Positions 36,498-49,440 of a stretch of 64,000 nt of DNA are shown piece after piece. This DNA is from Dioscorea cayenensis subsp. rotundata (taxonomy: Eukaryota > Streptophyta > Magnoliopsida > Dioscoreales > Dioscoreaceae), in assembly GCF_009730915.1 (NCBI RefSeq), contig NC_052488.1:19214305-19278304 (forward strand), read 5' to 3'. Numbering within the stretch: the first letter of the stretch is position 1; the number at the start of each line of letters is the position of its first letter. Under the pieces are notes generated by a model, which saw only the letters and a program-made list of their open reading frames with translations, was not told the DNA's origin and ran no database searches. Made by a program: the position numbers and the translations under genes.

Positions 36498-39400
36498 CTA
36501 AGAAAGACCGAGAACTTTCCCTGTGGCAATGTCGATGTCGATTTCAAAGAAGCAAGGTCTTGTTGGAAGACCAGGCATGGTGCTCATTGTTCCAACGAGT
36601 GGATATATAAATCCAGCTCCAATGCTAGCCCTGACATCTCTAATTGGTAGCACAAACCCTTCTGGAGCACCCTTCTGCGATGGGACATGCGAGAATGAGT
36701 ATTGGGTTTTCGCCATGCATATTGGTAAGTTAGAGAACCCTTGGTTCGTATACATCTCAATCTGCTTCTCAGCCTGATTCAAGAAGATTGAAGCTATCAG
36801 AATGCTAGCCTTTGAATAAATACCCAAGAGAATCCTAGCAATTCTGCTAAGAAATATTCGATTTATACTAATTTAGAGTTGGCATGGTAGTTATTTTCAA
36901 AAGCTTCGGATTCAATATCTGATACCAAAAGAATCAGGCTTCATGTCAATGATTAAACTCTTAAAAATGGCATCTAGAATTCTTCCTTGAAGTACAGTAT
37001 ACCGTCTTTTACCTTTATGAGCTCTTGAAAGGAAGTCAGATTATTGTGTTTTTATACAGAAGCATGACAGGCCCATGAGTCTATCTTTTTTTATCTCTGT
37101 CAGAATATTTCATATATTTACATCCAAAGAGAAAAAAAAAATCAATAAATCATCCATAATTTGATTGGTTTTTAGTGATGGTAATTTATGGTAATATAAC
37201 ATTAGAGCATTTGCATCAATAGTTATTGGACTAGTAAACAAGGTGGACAGTATAAGAGTCAGAAGCCAAGCTACAGCTGATGAGATTATAGATTTATCAA
37301 TCATGAAATGCTTCTTATGAAATTTTATGCAATTATGAAATACCTGTTCCGAGTATTCAACACCACTAGCACCATAGGATTTGGCTATTGCCTCGATTTT
37401 CTCTTTAATGCTGAAGTCAAGAGGATATAAGAAATTCAGAGACTGAGTCTGGTTTTCACAAGCTCTTTGAACTGCAATGCCAAGGTCAACCTGGACATTT
37501 TGGCAAAAAACCAGAAACATGAAACTTAATCAAAGTGGTGAACATCAGTCAAATGATATATGAAAAAATAAGCCAATCCTTAATCAGGTATTCCTAAGAG
37601 AAATGTGAAAGATAGTGTGCACTTTTTAAGGCATATCCAAGGTATAATGCTTGCACTTCAGTTAAAAAGCCTAACATATGAAATTAAACAAGGGACTTAC
37701 CGCCCCTTTACCACCATGCGTATGATGGGTGCAAACAACTGCATCAAAAGCACCCGCTGCCAAAGCTGCATTTCTCACTACATTCATCTCGGCCTCAGAA
37801 TCCGAAGCAAATTTGTTGATAGCAACCACAACATTCACCCCATAAGCTCTCGTGTTACAGATATGTCTCACAAGATTAACACAACCAGCCTCCACAAGGC
37901 CAACATTTTCACTTAAGTAAGCATGATCCAAAGGTTTCCCAGCCACCACCTCAGGGCCACCACCATGCATCTTGAGAGCTCTTATTGTTGCTACTATAAT
38001 TGCACATTGTGGTGTCAACCCACTATACCTACATTTTATATTCATGAACTTTTCTGTGCCAATATCAGCACCGAAACCTGCTTCTGTAACAACAAAACCA
38101 CCTTTTCCGACTAACTTAAGAGCAATTTTATCAGCTACTACTGAGGAATTTCCATGAGCTATATTGGCAAAAGGTCCAGCATGAACAAGAACTGGAGTTC
38201 CTTCCAGTGTTTGCATCAGAGTAGGGTTTATGGCATCTTTCATCAGCACTGTTAAAGCACCTCCAACACCTAGATCATCAGCAGTAATCGGTTCACCAGC
38301 CCTACTGTTGCCAATCACCATCCTTCCTAGCCTCTCCCTCATGTCTGCAAGAGATGTGGTGAGGGCCAATACAGCCATGATCTCACTAGCGACCGATATG
38401 TCAAAGGCTGTTTCTCTAGTCATTCCTTTTTCTTCAGGACCTTGTCCAATAGTAATTTTCCGCAAGAATCGATCATTTACATCCATTACTCTTCTCCAGG
38501 TAATAGAATCTGGGTCAATATCAAGCCTGGCAAATCGTTTGATTTCTTCAGGTGTTAACTCATCAGGGTTGGTCTTTGAGATGCCCAGCTTCTTAAGACG
38601 CCTGAACATAACATTGGCAAAACTTCGCTTTCCTTCTTTGTTTGCAGGACACAGTCTGTTGAATAGAGCTTTGTCTGACTGGGATGCCTCATGAAAGATC
38701 CGAGTATCTATGGCAGCAGCAAGGAGGTTGTTTGCAGCCGTAATTGCATGAATGTCTCCAGTAAGGTGAAGATTGAACTCATCCATAGGTATAACTTGGC
38801 TGTAACCGCCACCAGCAGCACCTCCTTTAATCCCAAATGTGGGGCCTTGTGATGGTTGGCGGAGGCAAGTGACAACCTGATCATAAAATTAATTAATAAA
38901 AAACTCAGTTCACAAAGGCGATAGTCCAGAATTACAGACTGGAAAATACATAATCACAGCAGCACTTAAAAAAGATGACAAAGTCACCCAAAAAAAAAAA
39001 AATCCAGAGGCTGCCACGATAAAATGAAAACATGGTAATGCAATGAGTTGAAGCAATTTAAAACCGGTTACTGAACAACATATTATGAGCAAAGTTTTCA
39101 CAGATGAATATTCCAAACAAAATCACCAAGCTTTTGAACTATTATTTCCTTACCAACCAATATTTGGCATTGGCTATCAGATTATTGTGGCTTGTGAAAG
39201 TAAATTATCTGTTCTGGTTCTTTTCCTTAGAACATCACTCGACAGATCATTGTTGTTGTTCAAATAAGAATATAATAACAGTTATAGCTTACAGAAGTTA
39301 TATGCCAAAGTTAATTGGAGTTGTAGGCATCACTTATGTAGAAACTAAAATGGGCCTCTAAAGCATGAGACAAAAACTATTGATGAAAGGCGATGTTCCA

Positions 39401-41692
39401 CATTATCCTAATATTTATTTGTTTCCCAAAATAAGAAGAAGCGACGAGTTCATTTGCATCTAGCAGGTTGTTCTAAGATCTAACAAATTAAACATTTAAT
39501 TAGAGCACTTACATGTGAAAAATTGATGTTATCGTAAATTAAGGGAATGCCCTCCAAACAATGAATGCATTTTTAGCAAATATCAGCAAAGCATGCAACA
39601 GCCACAAATAGTTTCATTCAGCAAGAATGTAAATAAAAGCAATGGGTCATACACTTCCACACTATCTATGTTTGTGAACTAGATCATGTAGAAATAGCAG
39701 TAAAAATTGATCTTAATAGGCAGGGAAAGTACACAGGGATTTTTGGATGACAATATCACAGGGAGAATCTTAAATTATAAGAAAATTAATGTTAGCTCTT
39801 ATATCAAGCAGTGCAAAAACATACAGTTTACGCCATACCTACAAATGGGCAGCCTTATTCATTCATTAAAATGATGGAGTAAAACAAGGCACTTAGACTC
39901 TACAAAAAGTAAGGAATAAGGTCTCAAAGTTTAAACTGCCTCAACATAGAAGATGCCATAAAGGTTAATTTAATGATGACAAAGTTTCTGTCATTTACAT
40001 GGGTGCCCTTCATCAAAGGCACAAAAGCTTGGAACAATGGTAAAAACCAAATAAGAGGCTATGCAAAATATCAATGAAAAACTATGGTGAGTTGGTGATG
40101 CATTACATTAACTGCAACACACCACTTCATAGATCACAAATCTGTTTTTTATGTGAAAGTTGTTGTGATAGGCTACACTGTCACTCACAAAAGTCAACTC
40201 AAAATAGAAATCCTTTTCTTCCAAACAAACCATAAAGAAAATATTATAACTGAACCTACAAAACAAATTAAGACAAGTTACTAAACCATCCAAACTCTAA
40301 ACTACCTTTTATCTGAGAAACAACATGAGCATTAGTGCATATATTCTGTTATATTATTGTATGTCCTAATGACTTCTTAATGGTTATCCTGTGAAACGAT
40401 TATGAAGGTTATCATAGTTTACAACTACAAACTAATAGGAACTTAGATCGATCTCTGTTGCATAGCAGACTGCACCACAAGAACTAGATGCATCTCCAAT
40501 GATTAATCACAAAAGAGATTAACTTTCATCCCCACCCATCTCACAAACATATAATCTCAAGCCCTTATAGATATAGATATATAGCTTATAAATTGGCTAA
40601 AAAAAAGGCTAAAAACATGTTCAATAATATCAACAAAGGAATAGACATGCAACTATTAAATACTATACATATAAATAAAAATCGAAGTATATTTGATTCT
40701 GTATGCCACATCCATAGAAGACAAAACAACAGAGAAAACCTATTTTAAATCTACAGAGCAATAATTCTACACTGCAAGTCTGCAACACTCCGAAACACAG
40801 TTTTTTACACCCAAAACCAAGCAATACACTGCAAATAAGTATCAGCCTGACACCTTTCATCAATCAAAGCTTTCGCAAGTGCTTCTCAAGGTGCAATCAA
40901 ACAAGGTAAGGCAAAATTTGAAGGAAAAAAAAAAGCTCACCATCACTTAAAAGCCAGCAAATTTAACAATAACAAAAACATAAAAAGGAGAAGAAAAAAA
41001 AGCCAATAAGCATCACATCCAATATTAAATAATACACATATAAACATAAATCGAAGTACATTTGATTCTAAATGCCACATCCATAGGAGACAAAAAAAAC
41101 AGAGAAACCCTATTTTATATCTGCAGGACAATAATTCAGCACTGAAACACTCCAAAACTCACTGTTTTACACCCCAAATCAAGATATAACCGCAAACAAC
41201 GATCAAGCTGACACCTTTTATCAATCAAAGCTTTCACAATTGCTTCTCAAGGCGCAATCAAACAAAATAAGGCAAAAATTAGGAGGAAAAAAACTCACTA
41301 TCACTTAAAAGCCAACAAATTTAACAATACAAATACATAGAAAGAACGAAAAAAAAAGTCAATTAGCTCAAATCCTGCACCTTTTTATCAAGAAAAGCTC
41401 CAAGAGCCTGACAGAGCCCAACAGTAGTGGTAGACTTCCCCTCCCCAAGCGGCGTGGGGGTGATCCCGCCGACGACGACGTAGTACCCATCCGGTGACTC
41501 TTCAAACTGATCCAGAACCGAGAGGAGAACCTTAGCCTTGTGCCTCCCATAGAGGTCATAGTGATCCGCGCTGAGACCAAGCTCATCGGCGATGTCGGAG
41601 ATGTGAAGCGCAGAAGTAGAGTTAGCGATGTCGATGTCGGCCGGCACCGGCGAAACCACTTCCAATCTTCTGATCGTCTTGGAAGTCGCCAT
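36498..41692 (-). CDS. THFS: 10-formyltetrahydrofolate synthetase (formate-tetrahydrofolate ligase)
   Basis: Four exons on the minus strand: 41692-41381, 38876-37701, 37490-37344, 36773-36498. All junctions are phase 0 and all introns GT-AG; the first donor is GTGCAG. The joined protein is 636 residues, close to the monofunctional plant enzyme. It joins formate to tetrahydrofolate using ATP, feeding one-carbon units to purine, formyl-Met and serine/methionine metabolism, usually in the cytosol. Diagnostic stretches are the ATP-binding loop [13 protein letters not shown] (78-90), [20 protein letters not shown] after the first junction, [33 protein letters not shown] and the C-terminal [20 protein letters not shown]. 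No targeting peptide is evident. Intron 1 (2.5 kb) contains an internal tandem duplication. No missing domains or stops. Confidence 0.97.
40655..41369. repeat. Tandem duplication (about 365 bp) inside THFS intron 1
   Basis: About 40655-41010 recurs at about 41023-41369, offset near 369 bp. ATCGAAGTA.ATTTGATTCT, TGCCACATCCATAG.AGACAA, AGCTTTC.CAA.TGCTTCTC and ATCACTTAAAAGCCA.CAAA blocks are shared. The downstream copy runs to within about 12 bases of the exon 1 splice donor. The copies have diverged by roughly a tenth, judged by eye. Confidence 0.75.
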
Positions 41693-41819
41693 CCGAAGAG
41701 CTTGCCTTCTTTCTCTCTCTGCTTCTCTGGCTTTGCCTTCTCTAAATCCACAACAATAATAATTTGGAGATTCAATGAAATCCGCACCGAGAAAATAGAC
41801 CGCTAAAGTTCACCTTCTA

Positions 41820-41852
<33 letters not shown>

Positions 41853-42296
41853 AATTATTATTATTATAATCAGATTAATATTTAGTTATTATAAAATTCA
41901 GAAATAGTGTTTTGTTTTATTTATAGATTTTTTTTTCCAAAATAAATTAGATCAATGAAAATATAAAAACATGCACAAATTTTAGTGAAGTGGGAGTGGA
42001 GTTATGCACATATAAATGTTGGAACTGCTACATAAAATCACTATTTATATTTTCAGAGATGTATCATCATATGTAATTTAAATTATTATTATTTGTGAAA
42101 ATTTTAAATTTTTACTATTTATGAAGAATTTTAATAAGATCTGACTAATTGATGATTGGATGGCTAGTTCTTTTATTTAAAAATTTGACAGCATTACTAA
42201 TTTACTACTAAAAAATGGAATAAACAATAGCCAACTAGCAAGGGATACATTTGCCAAGATGGAGTTATGATTCTTTGCACCATGAAAGTGACCATA
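41693..42296. other. THFS upstream region
   Basis: 41693-41815 is the likely 5' leader, CT-rich on the minus strand. An (AAT)n tract of about 33 bp at 41820-41852 precedes AT-rich DNA. No further gene. Confidence 0.5.
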
Positions 42297-42304
42297 GATA
42301 AGAG

Positions 42305-42879
42305 TAGGGGTGGCAAAACCGGTTAGCGGGTCATGTTCGTGTCGGGTTGACCTGTGAATCTGACACGTTTAACCCTGACACGAACACGACACGATTATTA
42401 AACGGGTAATTTTTTAGAACACGAACACGATACGTCTAAAACCCGTGGCGACACGACACGACACGTTTAACACGTTTAAGTCTTAAACAGGTCAATACGA
42501 CCTGTTTATCTGTTTAAAACACGACACAACACGACACGTTTAACACGCCACACGACACGACACGACACGAATTTTTAATCAAAACATTTTTTTTAAAATC
42601 CAAACTAACATTAAACATAAAATACTTAAACATCATATTTGCCATGAGAATAATTCAATTAATTTATCAAGTTTACTATCAGACACATTTACCTATTCAT
42701 ATTAAACGGGTTAACCGTGTCATATACGTGTCAACCCATTTATGATACGAACCCGTTTAATTTAAGCGTGTCATAAACGGGTCGACCCGTTTATGACACT
42801 AACCCGTTTAACTCAAACCCTCCTAAGATCGTGTTGTGTTGTATCGTATAGACGTGTCATGTCAAAAATTGCCACCCTA
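42305..42879. mobile_element. Non-autonomous hAT element with perfect 8-bp target duplication
   Basis: 575 bp bounded by TAGGGGTGGCAA and its inverted counterpart TTGCCACCCTA. The target duplication GATAAGAG is exact at 42297-42304 and 42880-42887. The subterminal regions are dense in ACACGACACGAC and AAACGGGT/ACCCGTTT motifs, and an AT-rich core of about 100 bp lies near 42575-42680. No transposase is encoded. The 8-bp duplication and TAGGG-type ends are hAT characteristics. Confidence 0.88.
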
Positions 42880-42887
42880 GATAAGAG

Positions 42888-44341
42888 TGTGGAGAGTTAT
42901 GAGTATTTTTTATGGGTTTTTGTGAAGTAAAACAAGGCATGTAACATGGTCAATTGAGTAGTAAAAATTATAGTGATTTGATTGGTGACTTATTTTAAGA
43001 GTTTGGTTCTTTGAGAGAAATCCACATGCAATTCCTCATGAGCCACAAGTTCTGGTTCTGGACCAAAATTGAGGCTCTTACTTCTATTACATGTATGTTA
43101 TCAACTTGCCATTGCTTTCTTCACAGGCTGGAGTTGCCTTGTTGGCTGATGGAGGCTGCCCATCTTATAGGTTTAATTTTTTTAGTGTCTCTAATTTTCT
43201 TTTGTTGTTTCTTTTTATTGTTGTTTTAGTGTTTCAGTTACTGCATAGCTCTGTTTCTCCTCTGTTTCTCCAAAAAAAAAACTTGCCATTGCTAAAATGG
43301 CCAGTAAAAAAGGGATTTATTATTTATTTATTTTTGCTTGCATAGGCCAACAGCCAACTAGAATGAATAATTGTTATTATATATATATATATATATATAT
43401 ATTAATGTACCAGCAGTTTTTTTTAACGAATTCATAATTTATTCATTCAAAAACAAAAGTCTATTCATAAGCAAATTTGGTTATAGCAGCTCAGATTGTC
43501 ATAACTTATAACTTATATAATAATAGAGTGACAATTTATTATTCTTAAGGGTTTAATTTGATTCTTTTATAATTTAATAATTGAGATTTATAAATTATTT
43601 ATATTTATCTATAAAATAAAAGTTTTGTTAGCAGGAATGAATAATACAATAAATAAAAAAAACCACAAGGGCTACATAATAGAAGAGAGTGATACAAAAG
43701 ATAACAACAAAAATACTCAAAGAAAAAATAAAGAAAAAAAAACCATCCATTAAATTAGGTGAAGATAATAACACATAAAAATTAGGAGCTAAGAAGAAAT
43801 AGCCCCAAAAAAAAAAAGTGAATGGCATCATCTCTTGAGATGACTCCAAGTCATGACTTGGGTAGATCCATATACTCTTTTGGATCACTTTGATTATCTT
43901 TTCATAATTTCAAAAAGTCAGAACTTTTTTCAATAATATTAAGTAATTATTCTAATTTAAGTTTTTTTTTTTTTCACTTCAAACATACGAATGACTTTGA
44001 TTATGACTATGATTGGAATTACACATTTAAAGAGATAATTTTCATTCCAAATACATATAAAAAAAAAATCCCAATTAAAAACTGTTTATTCCCGTGCGCA
44101 CAGTCTTATCCTGTATGTTTTTTTAATAGTTTATAATATCTTCTTGATTTCAAAGATATTTTGGCAAGATAAAAAGATCAAGACCGTCCATCCTCATCAT
44201 CAAGAAATTTTCCCAAGAAAGTGGGCCCTTTCCCATCTTTCTCCAATGCTTAAAGATAAGAGAGAGATAGAGAGTAAGAGAGAGACCTCTTCATCATCCA
44301 AGAAAACAAACAAAGAGTAAAAACAAATTAAGGTGACAACA
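42888..44341. other. Intergenic DNA and thioredoxin-gene upstream region
   Basis: No gene supported. (AT)n at 43380-43402. 43620-43870 is A-rich on the plus strand. GA-rich sequence at 44250-44330 (AGAGAGAGATAGAGAGTAAG core) directly precedes the start codon and is probably the 5' leader. Confidence 0.5.
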
Positions 44342-47300
44342 ATGGCAATCCTGGTTCCAAACTCTCACATGCTATACAGAGATGTTTTGCATAGAGATCA
44401 GCAATATTATCAAGGATCCAATGGTGGAGGAGGAGGAGGAGGAGGATGCACATCAGTGGCAGTTCAGTTTGGGAGGAGATCAGTGTTATCAAAAGAAATG
44501 GGAAAGAGGAGGAGGAAGAGAAGAGAAGCTGTCAAAGCAATGGGGTTCTGGCAAGATGTAACAAGCAACAGCAGCAGCAGCAACAGACCAAGCTCAATTG
44601 AAATGGATGCAATCACATGCATGGATGATTTGGATGAAGCCTTACGTCAGGCTCAGGAATTATCTCGCCCTATTCTCATTGACTGGTTTGTAACTCTTTA
44701 ACTCCCCCCCACACCCATGCATCCATATTTTTTTTTTTAAATATATAATGTTGCTAATATTGCGGCGGATATTTGTAAGTCTGTCTGATTTTTTTATAGT
44801 TATTTGATTCACAAATAAGAACAGCCCAACCAATACAGTGCAGTATATATTTTTCAACACAAATTTTTTTTTTTCGATTCAAAATAATTTTGGTTTTTAG
44901 TTTTTTAAAACAATTTATGAAGTTATGGTGTACATTGTTTTTATAGTGAATTTTCATGAATCAAAGATTTTAAATGTATTTTTTAAGATTGTTAAAAATT
45001 ATTTTTTTTTTATTTTAACTTATAAGTATATTTTTAAATTTTTACTGTAAAATAATCGGTTAATATGTTAGTTAATAATTTTTTTTTTTGTTAGAACAAT
45101 CAAAATGTTGTATTGTGCATTATTACAAATATTTGCTTTATGTGAGTTATAATTAGAACTTCTTTTACAATTTAAGGAAATTTGAAGATGCTCTCTGTTT
45201 GGCATTTGTGATAATTTAGTGCTTTCTTGTGTAAATCTAAAACAGATGTTCTTGTGACTACATTAAATATTTTTTTTTAGGTAAATTTTGATTCATGCAC
45301 TGTTTTATTGGGGTTCATGAAGTTAAAATACATCAGCCTTATGTTTGTTTTGTGCATATATACAACTAGATGTTTTGAAGCATTATGAGTATTAACTTCT
45401 TTCTAAGATATTATATTTTGTTTATCTTTATTAGTTTTGCCCAATTAGTCTTATCAATTTAATTCTATTAATTGGATACAAACCAAACACATTGTTATCT
45501 TATGTCTGACTCAACCAAAAACTTAAATTAATAAGATAAAAAACCTAAACTTATATATTCAAATCTATATTTTTTAATTTGCTAATGTAAGAGTATTAAA
45601 TTACTCTAATAGATTATATACTTTAATGTCTTAGTTTTTTTTTCAATTGGGATGATTGCTTTCGAATTTTCAATAGATTAGAATTTGCTCTCTTGTTGAA
45701 GATGAACCTTTGCTTAATAATTAAATATACATGATTTATGTTTATATTTTATGCTTAGATATTAAACTCAATCTTGAATCAGGGAATTGAAACTCCTGTT
45801 TTTCTAACAATATAAAACAAATTCAGTCAATTTGAACTTTGATTAATCTATTATATTATTAACTGCAGAAAATGTTAGAAAAAGAATAACTGATTACAAA
45901 CACTTGGCTTGTATTATATTTGTTTTGGAAATCATACTTTAACTAGAACAGGTAACAACTCACCCCACCTCAAACAATGAATTAGAATAAATATACATGA
46001 ATAAACTTAATAAAATTTCAATTTTTGCACTATCTTTAATTAATCCATTTTTTTTTTTTTTTGTTAGGATGGCTTCTTGGTGTAGGAAATGCATATATCT
46101 GAAGCCCAAATTAGAAAAGCTTGCAGCAGAGTTTCATCCCAGGTTAGGCTGAGAATTACAATTAAATATCATATTAATCACATTTTTTATTTTCAAAATT
46201 TTATAATAAGTTGCTAATTATCTTTTTTTTATAATTTGATTAATTAATTGCAGAATAAAATTCTACTTCGTAGATGTAAACAAAGTTCCTCAAACTCTTG
46301 TGAAACGTGGGAATATTTCTGTGAGTTTATTCTTGGAATTAATATTTATTTACAACTAATTCTAGTAAATTTGAAGTTATAATTTTATTTTTGTATTTTT
46401 TTTTCTTTGTATGGATTGGTTGGGTGCTTCTCTGGATTATGTACAGAAAATGCCAACTATTCAGGTGTGTTCTCTCAATAACTTAATTACTTGTGAAGTT
46501 TTACATTATTTAAACATTTTATTTTATTTTATTTTATTATTAGGAAAATTTTTTTATTCCACACGGACCACACTCATTAGATAGGTAATCATATTTCGAG
46601 ATAAATTAAATATTTGATCTCCATTTGCATGAGAAATAAATTTATTACTATCAATTAATGTGCCAGTGGTAATGAATACTAAATTTATGTATACATAATG
46701 AATTAATAACAACACCCAAACTAATTTTTATTTTTTTTTGAAAAGATAAATAAATCACTTATTAATCATTTTTTTATTCATTAAAATGCAGTGGTCTATA
46801 ACTTTAAAGCATATACAAGTTGTAGGTTGATAATCAGAGCATTAACAATAAAATAATATAAATTATAATATAAATGCCGTATTAGCACATAACTATATAA
46901 AATAACAAAAATGTGAGCACAAGATAACAGCAAAAACAATTGAAGTCAAGTCTTAATCTTAGATTACAAAATAAATAAATAAATAAATAAAATAAAAATT
47001 GTGGTTGTGGGGCCATTTATAAGATGTTAAATAGTCACACATATAAAAACTAAAAAAGTACCACTATGATTTGATAAGGATCCACATCGTTTAACATATT
47101 CAATTATGACGAATTAGGTAGAGAAATGGAGCCATAGAGTCAGCTTTGCTTTTAAGCATTGTCCCCCCTTGAAATTCTTTGGCCTTAAAAAAGTTTAGAG
47201 GGGGTGGTTTTATTTTATTTATTTATTTATATAATTTACCTTATCTTTGGAATAAAAGAATCTAACAAGGACTTTATTGCACATGTAGCTGTGGAAAGAT

Positions 47301-47387
47301 GGAGAATGGAAAGCTGAGATAATTGGTGGGCATAAAGCTTGGCTTGTCTTAGATGAAGTCAGGGAAATGATCCAAAATAACTTGTAA
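44342..47387 (+). CDS. WCRKC-type thioredoxin (Trx-like 3), probably chloroplastic
   Basis: Five exons: 44342-44685, 46068-46142, 46254-46320, 46447-46464, 47289-47387. All introns are GT-AG, and exon 4 is only 18 bp. The joined frame encodes 200 residues. The first 80 or so are poorly conserved, rich in Gly (an eight-Gly run near residue 29), Ser and Arg, and resemble a plastid transit peptide. The thioredoxin fold follows with [14 protein letters not shown]. The active site at 119-123 is WCRKC in place of the usual [17 protein letters not shown], then MPTIQ with the cis-proline, and the terminal [17 protein letters not shown] fit the fold. WCRKC thioredoxins are plant disulfide oxidoreductases of plastids whose targets are poorly defined. 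The 18-bp exon is easy for gene predictors to miss, and it carries the cis-Pro strand. Confidence 0.93.
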
Positions 47388-49440
47388 TAATCATTTTGTA
47401 TTTTTGTATTTTTTTGGGTTTTTTTATCATAAAATTTGTATATATATATATATATATATTTAATCAGTAGTTATGAAGAGATGAGTATATTTGTTTAACA
47501 TAAATTACCAAACAGTTAAACAGGGTAAAAATTCCAAATTGACTGATATTATTCAAGGAAAAAAGTTGTAATTTTAGGGAACATTATTGGAAGATGTTTA
47601 TAGCAGCACCTGCAGATAAGAAAACCATTGGACAAAATCTGGATATACAACCTTCAATCAGGAAAATTCAGATGCAGATTTGCATCCTTGAAAACAGATT
47701 TTTTTTTTAAAAAAAACAAAAAAACAAAAAAAGTCTAGATTTGTTCTTTTCCCAGGCGCAAATTGGCATCGACCGACAGGTACTGTACATTATCTGCAAG
47801 AACACAAACTATACCAGAACTTAGTAAATTTCAAAATAGATTTTGCAGGTGATATGTATCAAAGTAAAATGAGGAGTAAAATAAATTTTGCAGGTGATAA
47901 ATGAGTAGAGGCTCGCTGAGAATTTATGACACTCTTGAACAGCAAACAATAAACTAGCCCAATAGATAAAAGATCCCCTTCTAAGCAGGGATCACTAATT
48001 CCCAGCTGTGTGCATGCACTTAGACTATTGCAATTGTCGCATTTGAAAAAAAATAAATAAATAAATAAAAACTACAACGAGGTGATTGGCAGACTGGTGC
48101 TTCACTAGTAAGGAAAGGGTCCTATTTAATGATAACTAGGTTCTCATCAAGAAGCAAAGTTAAACAAGAAACATCAACCGACAAGGCAATATTAAATAAG
48201 TGGAGCCAACTCAACGAAAGTGACATTTGATGAAAAGCAGCCGGTAAAAGACTTTAGCAATTAGTCATTAGACTCATTACCTATGTTTACACCATGACAA
48301 CAAAGCATACATTTATCCAACAACAATCAAAGGGCTTGTCAATGTATTGACATGATAATGAACCAATTCTAAACCACAATAGTTTAAGAATAATTCACAA
48401 CGCGTGAAACACTGGTAGACAAGTCAAACAACTGGTCCTGAATGTGACCTGGAGATTCCCTGGATTTAAACAGTACAGTATCACAATGAAAAATCATGTG
48501 CTCAAACAATAAGAAATTATTGCTTTAGTACTGATTGTCCAAGGATGTCATCAAAGTTCACAAGAAACTGTGAGTTCACGTTTCCTAACGATGCGACAAC
48601 AATGGCAAACTAAAAGCCCAATGATTTGATTTCCAGCAAGTTGGTTTATATGAAGTAATAAAATTCAGTGCAATTGTACATGTATTTATCTCTACTACCA
48701 AAACACTACGTCTCTTAAGAATTATAGACAAATACTCTCATTGTTTAAAGCCTGGAAAAACATTCTTGCAAAAGCTTCATCTTTTATTTATGCTAGAGAA
48801 TGAATAATGATAAATATAATTGTGAAGTGAAGCATGTAATTCCCAAGTCTTCAATACTCCTAGTCTAGCATGCAACATAAGAATGATAATGCCCTAAATT
48901 TGAAGTTTTTGTTTCTCTGAAGAGCAAACAACAACTATCACATCTCTAAATGTAAATACTCAATGTCAACATTTTGCATTTGATGACACACACTCATCTC
49001 CACTGGTTGTACAAAGTCCAGGCCAGCATCAAGTTCAAGAAATCCCAATATGTAGTGATTGGCAATAAAAACCTTGTATTTTGAATCCAAGCTCATAAAT
49101 TTCAGAATTCTAGCATTAGGAGAAAGCATAATAGATAAAAAGGTACCCAGAGGAGCACCAGTATCTCCCCAATGTCAATCACAATCAATGGAGGAAAAAT
49201 AAGACCAAACTCTAAATTGATTCCTATTCAAGAACATGAATATCAATTAACAATCAAACAAAAAGCAATGAAAAAATGTGATTTTTTTTCAAGGATCATA
49301 AGCAAACAAAGATAGAGCTCAAAGTTCACCGCAAGAGATTTAAAAATAAAAAATAAAAATAAAAATAAAAATTGATACCTGAAACGCAGAAGAGCAAGAA
49401 CCCCTACCAAGAAGATCGAATCCAGCAAGCACCAAGAGAT
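47388..49440. other. Intergenic DNA between convergent genes
   Basis: The thioredoxin (+) and RING (-) genes converge here. No further gene is supported. It holds a T/A-rich tract at 47701-47733, a possible SINE at 47955-48071, and moderate-complexity DNA at 48100-49370 in which no splice-bounded coding frame could be read. Confidence 0.5.
47955..48071 (+). mobile_element. Possible short SINE
   Basis: TAGCCCAATAGATAAAAGAT resembles a tRNA box A (TRGCNNARYGG), followed by CCCCTTCTAAGCAGGGATCAC and a poor box B-like TAATTCCC. The sequence ends in GAAAAAAAATAAATAAATAAA, a SINE-type tail. Target duplications are not clear, so this is tentative. Confidence 0.4.

Noticed and set aside
43134-43172. 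Exon-like stretch with CACAG before and GTTTAA after
   Set aside because: Too short, no partner exons, and the peptide (AGVALLADGGCPSY) fits no family with confidence.
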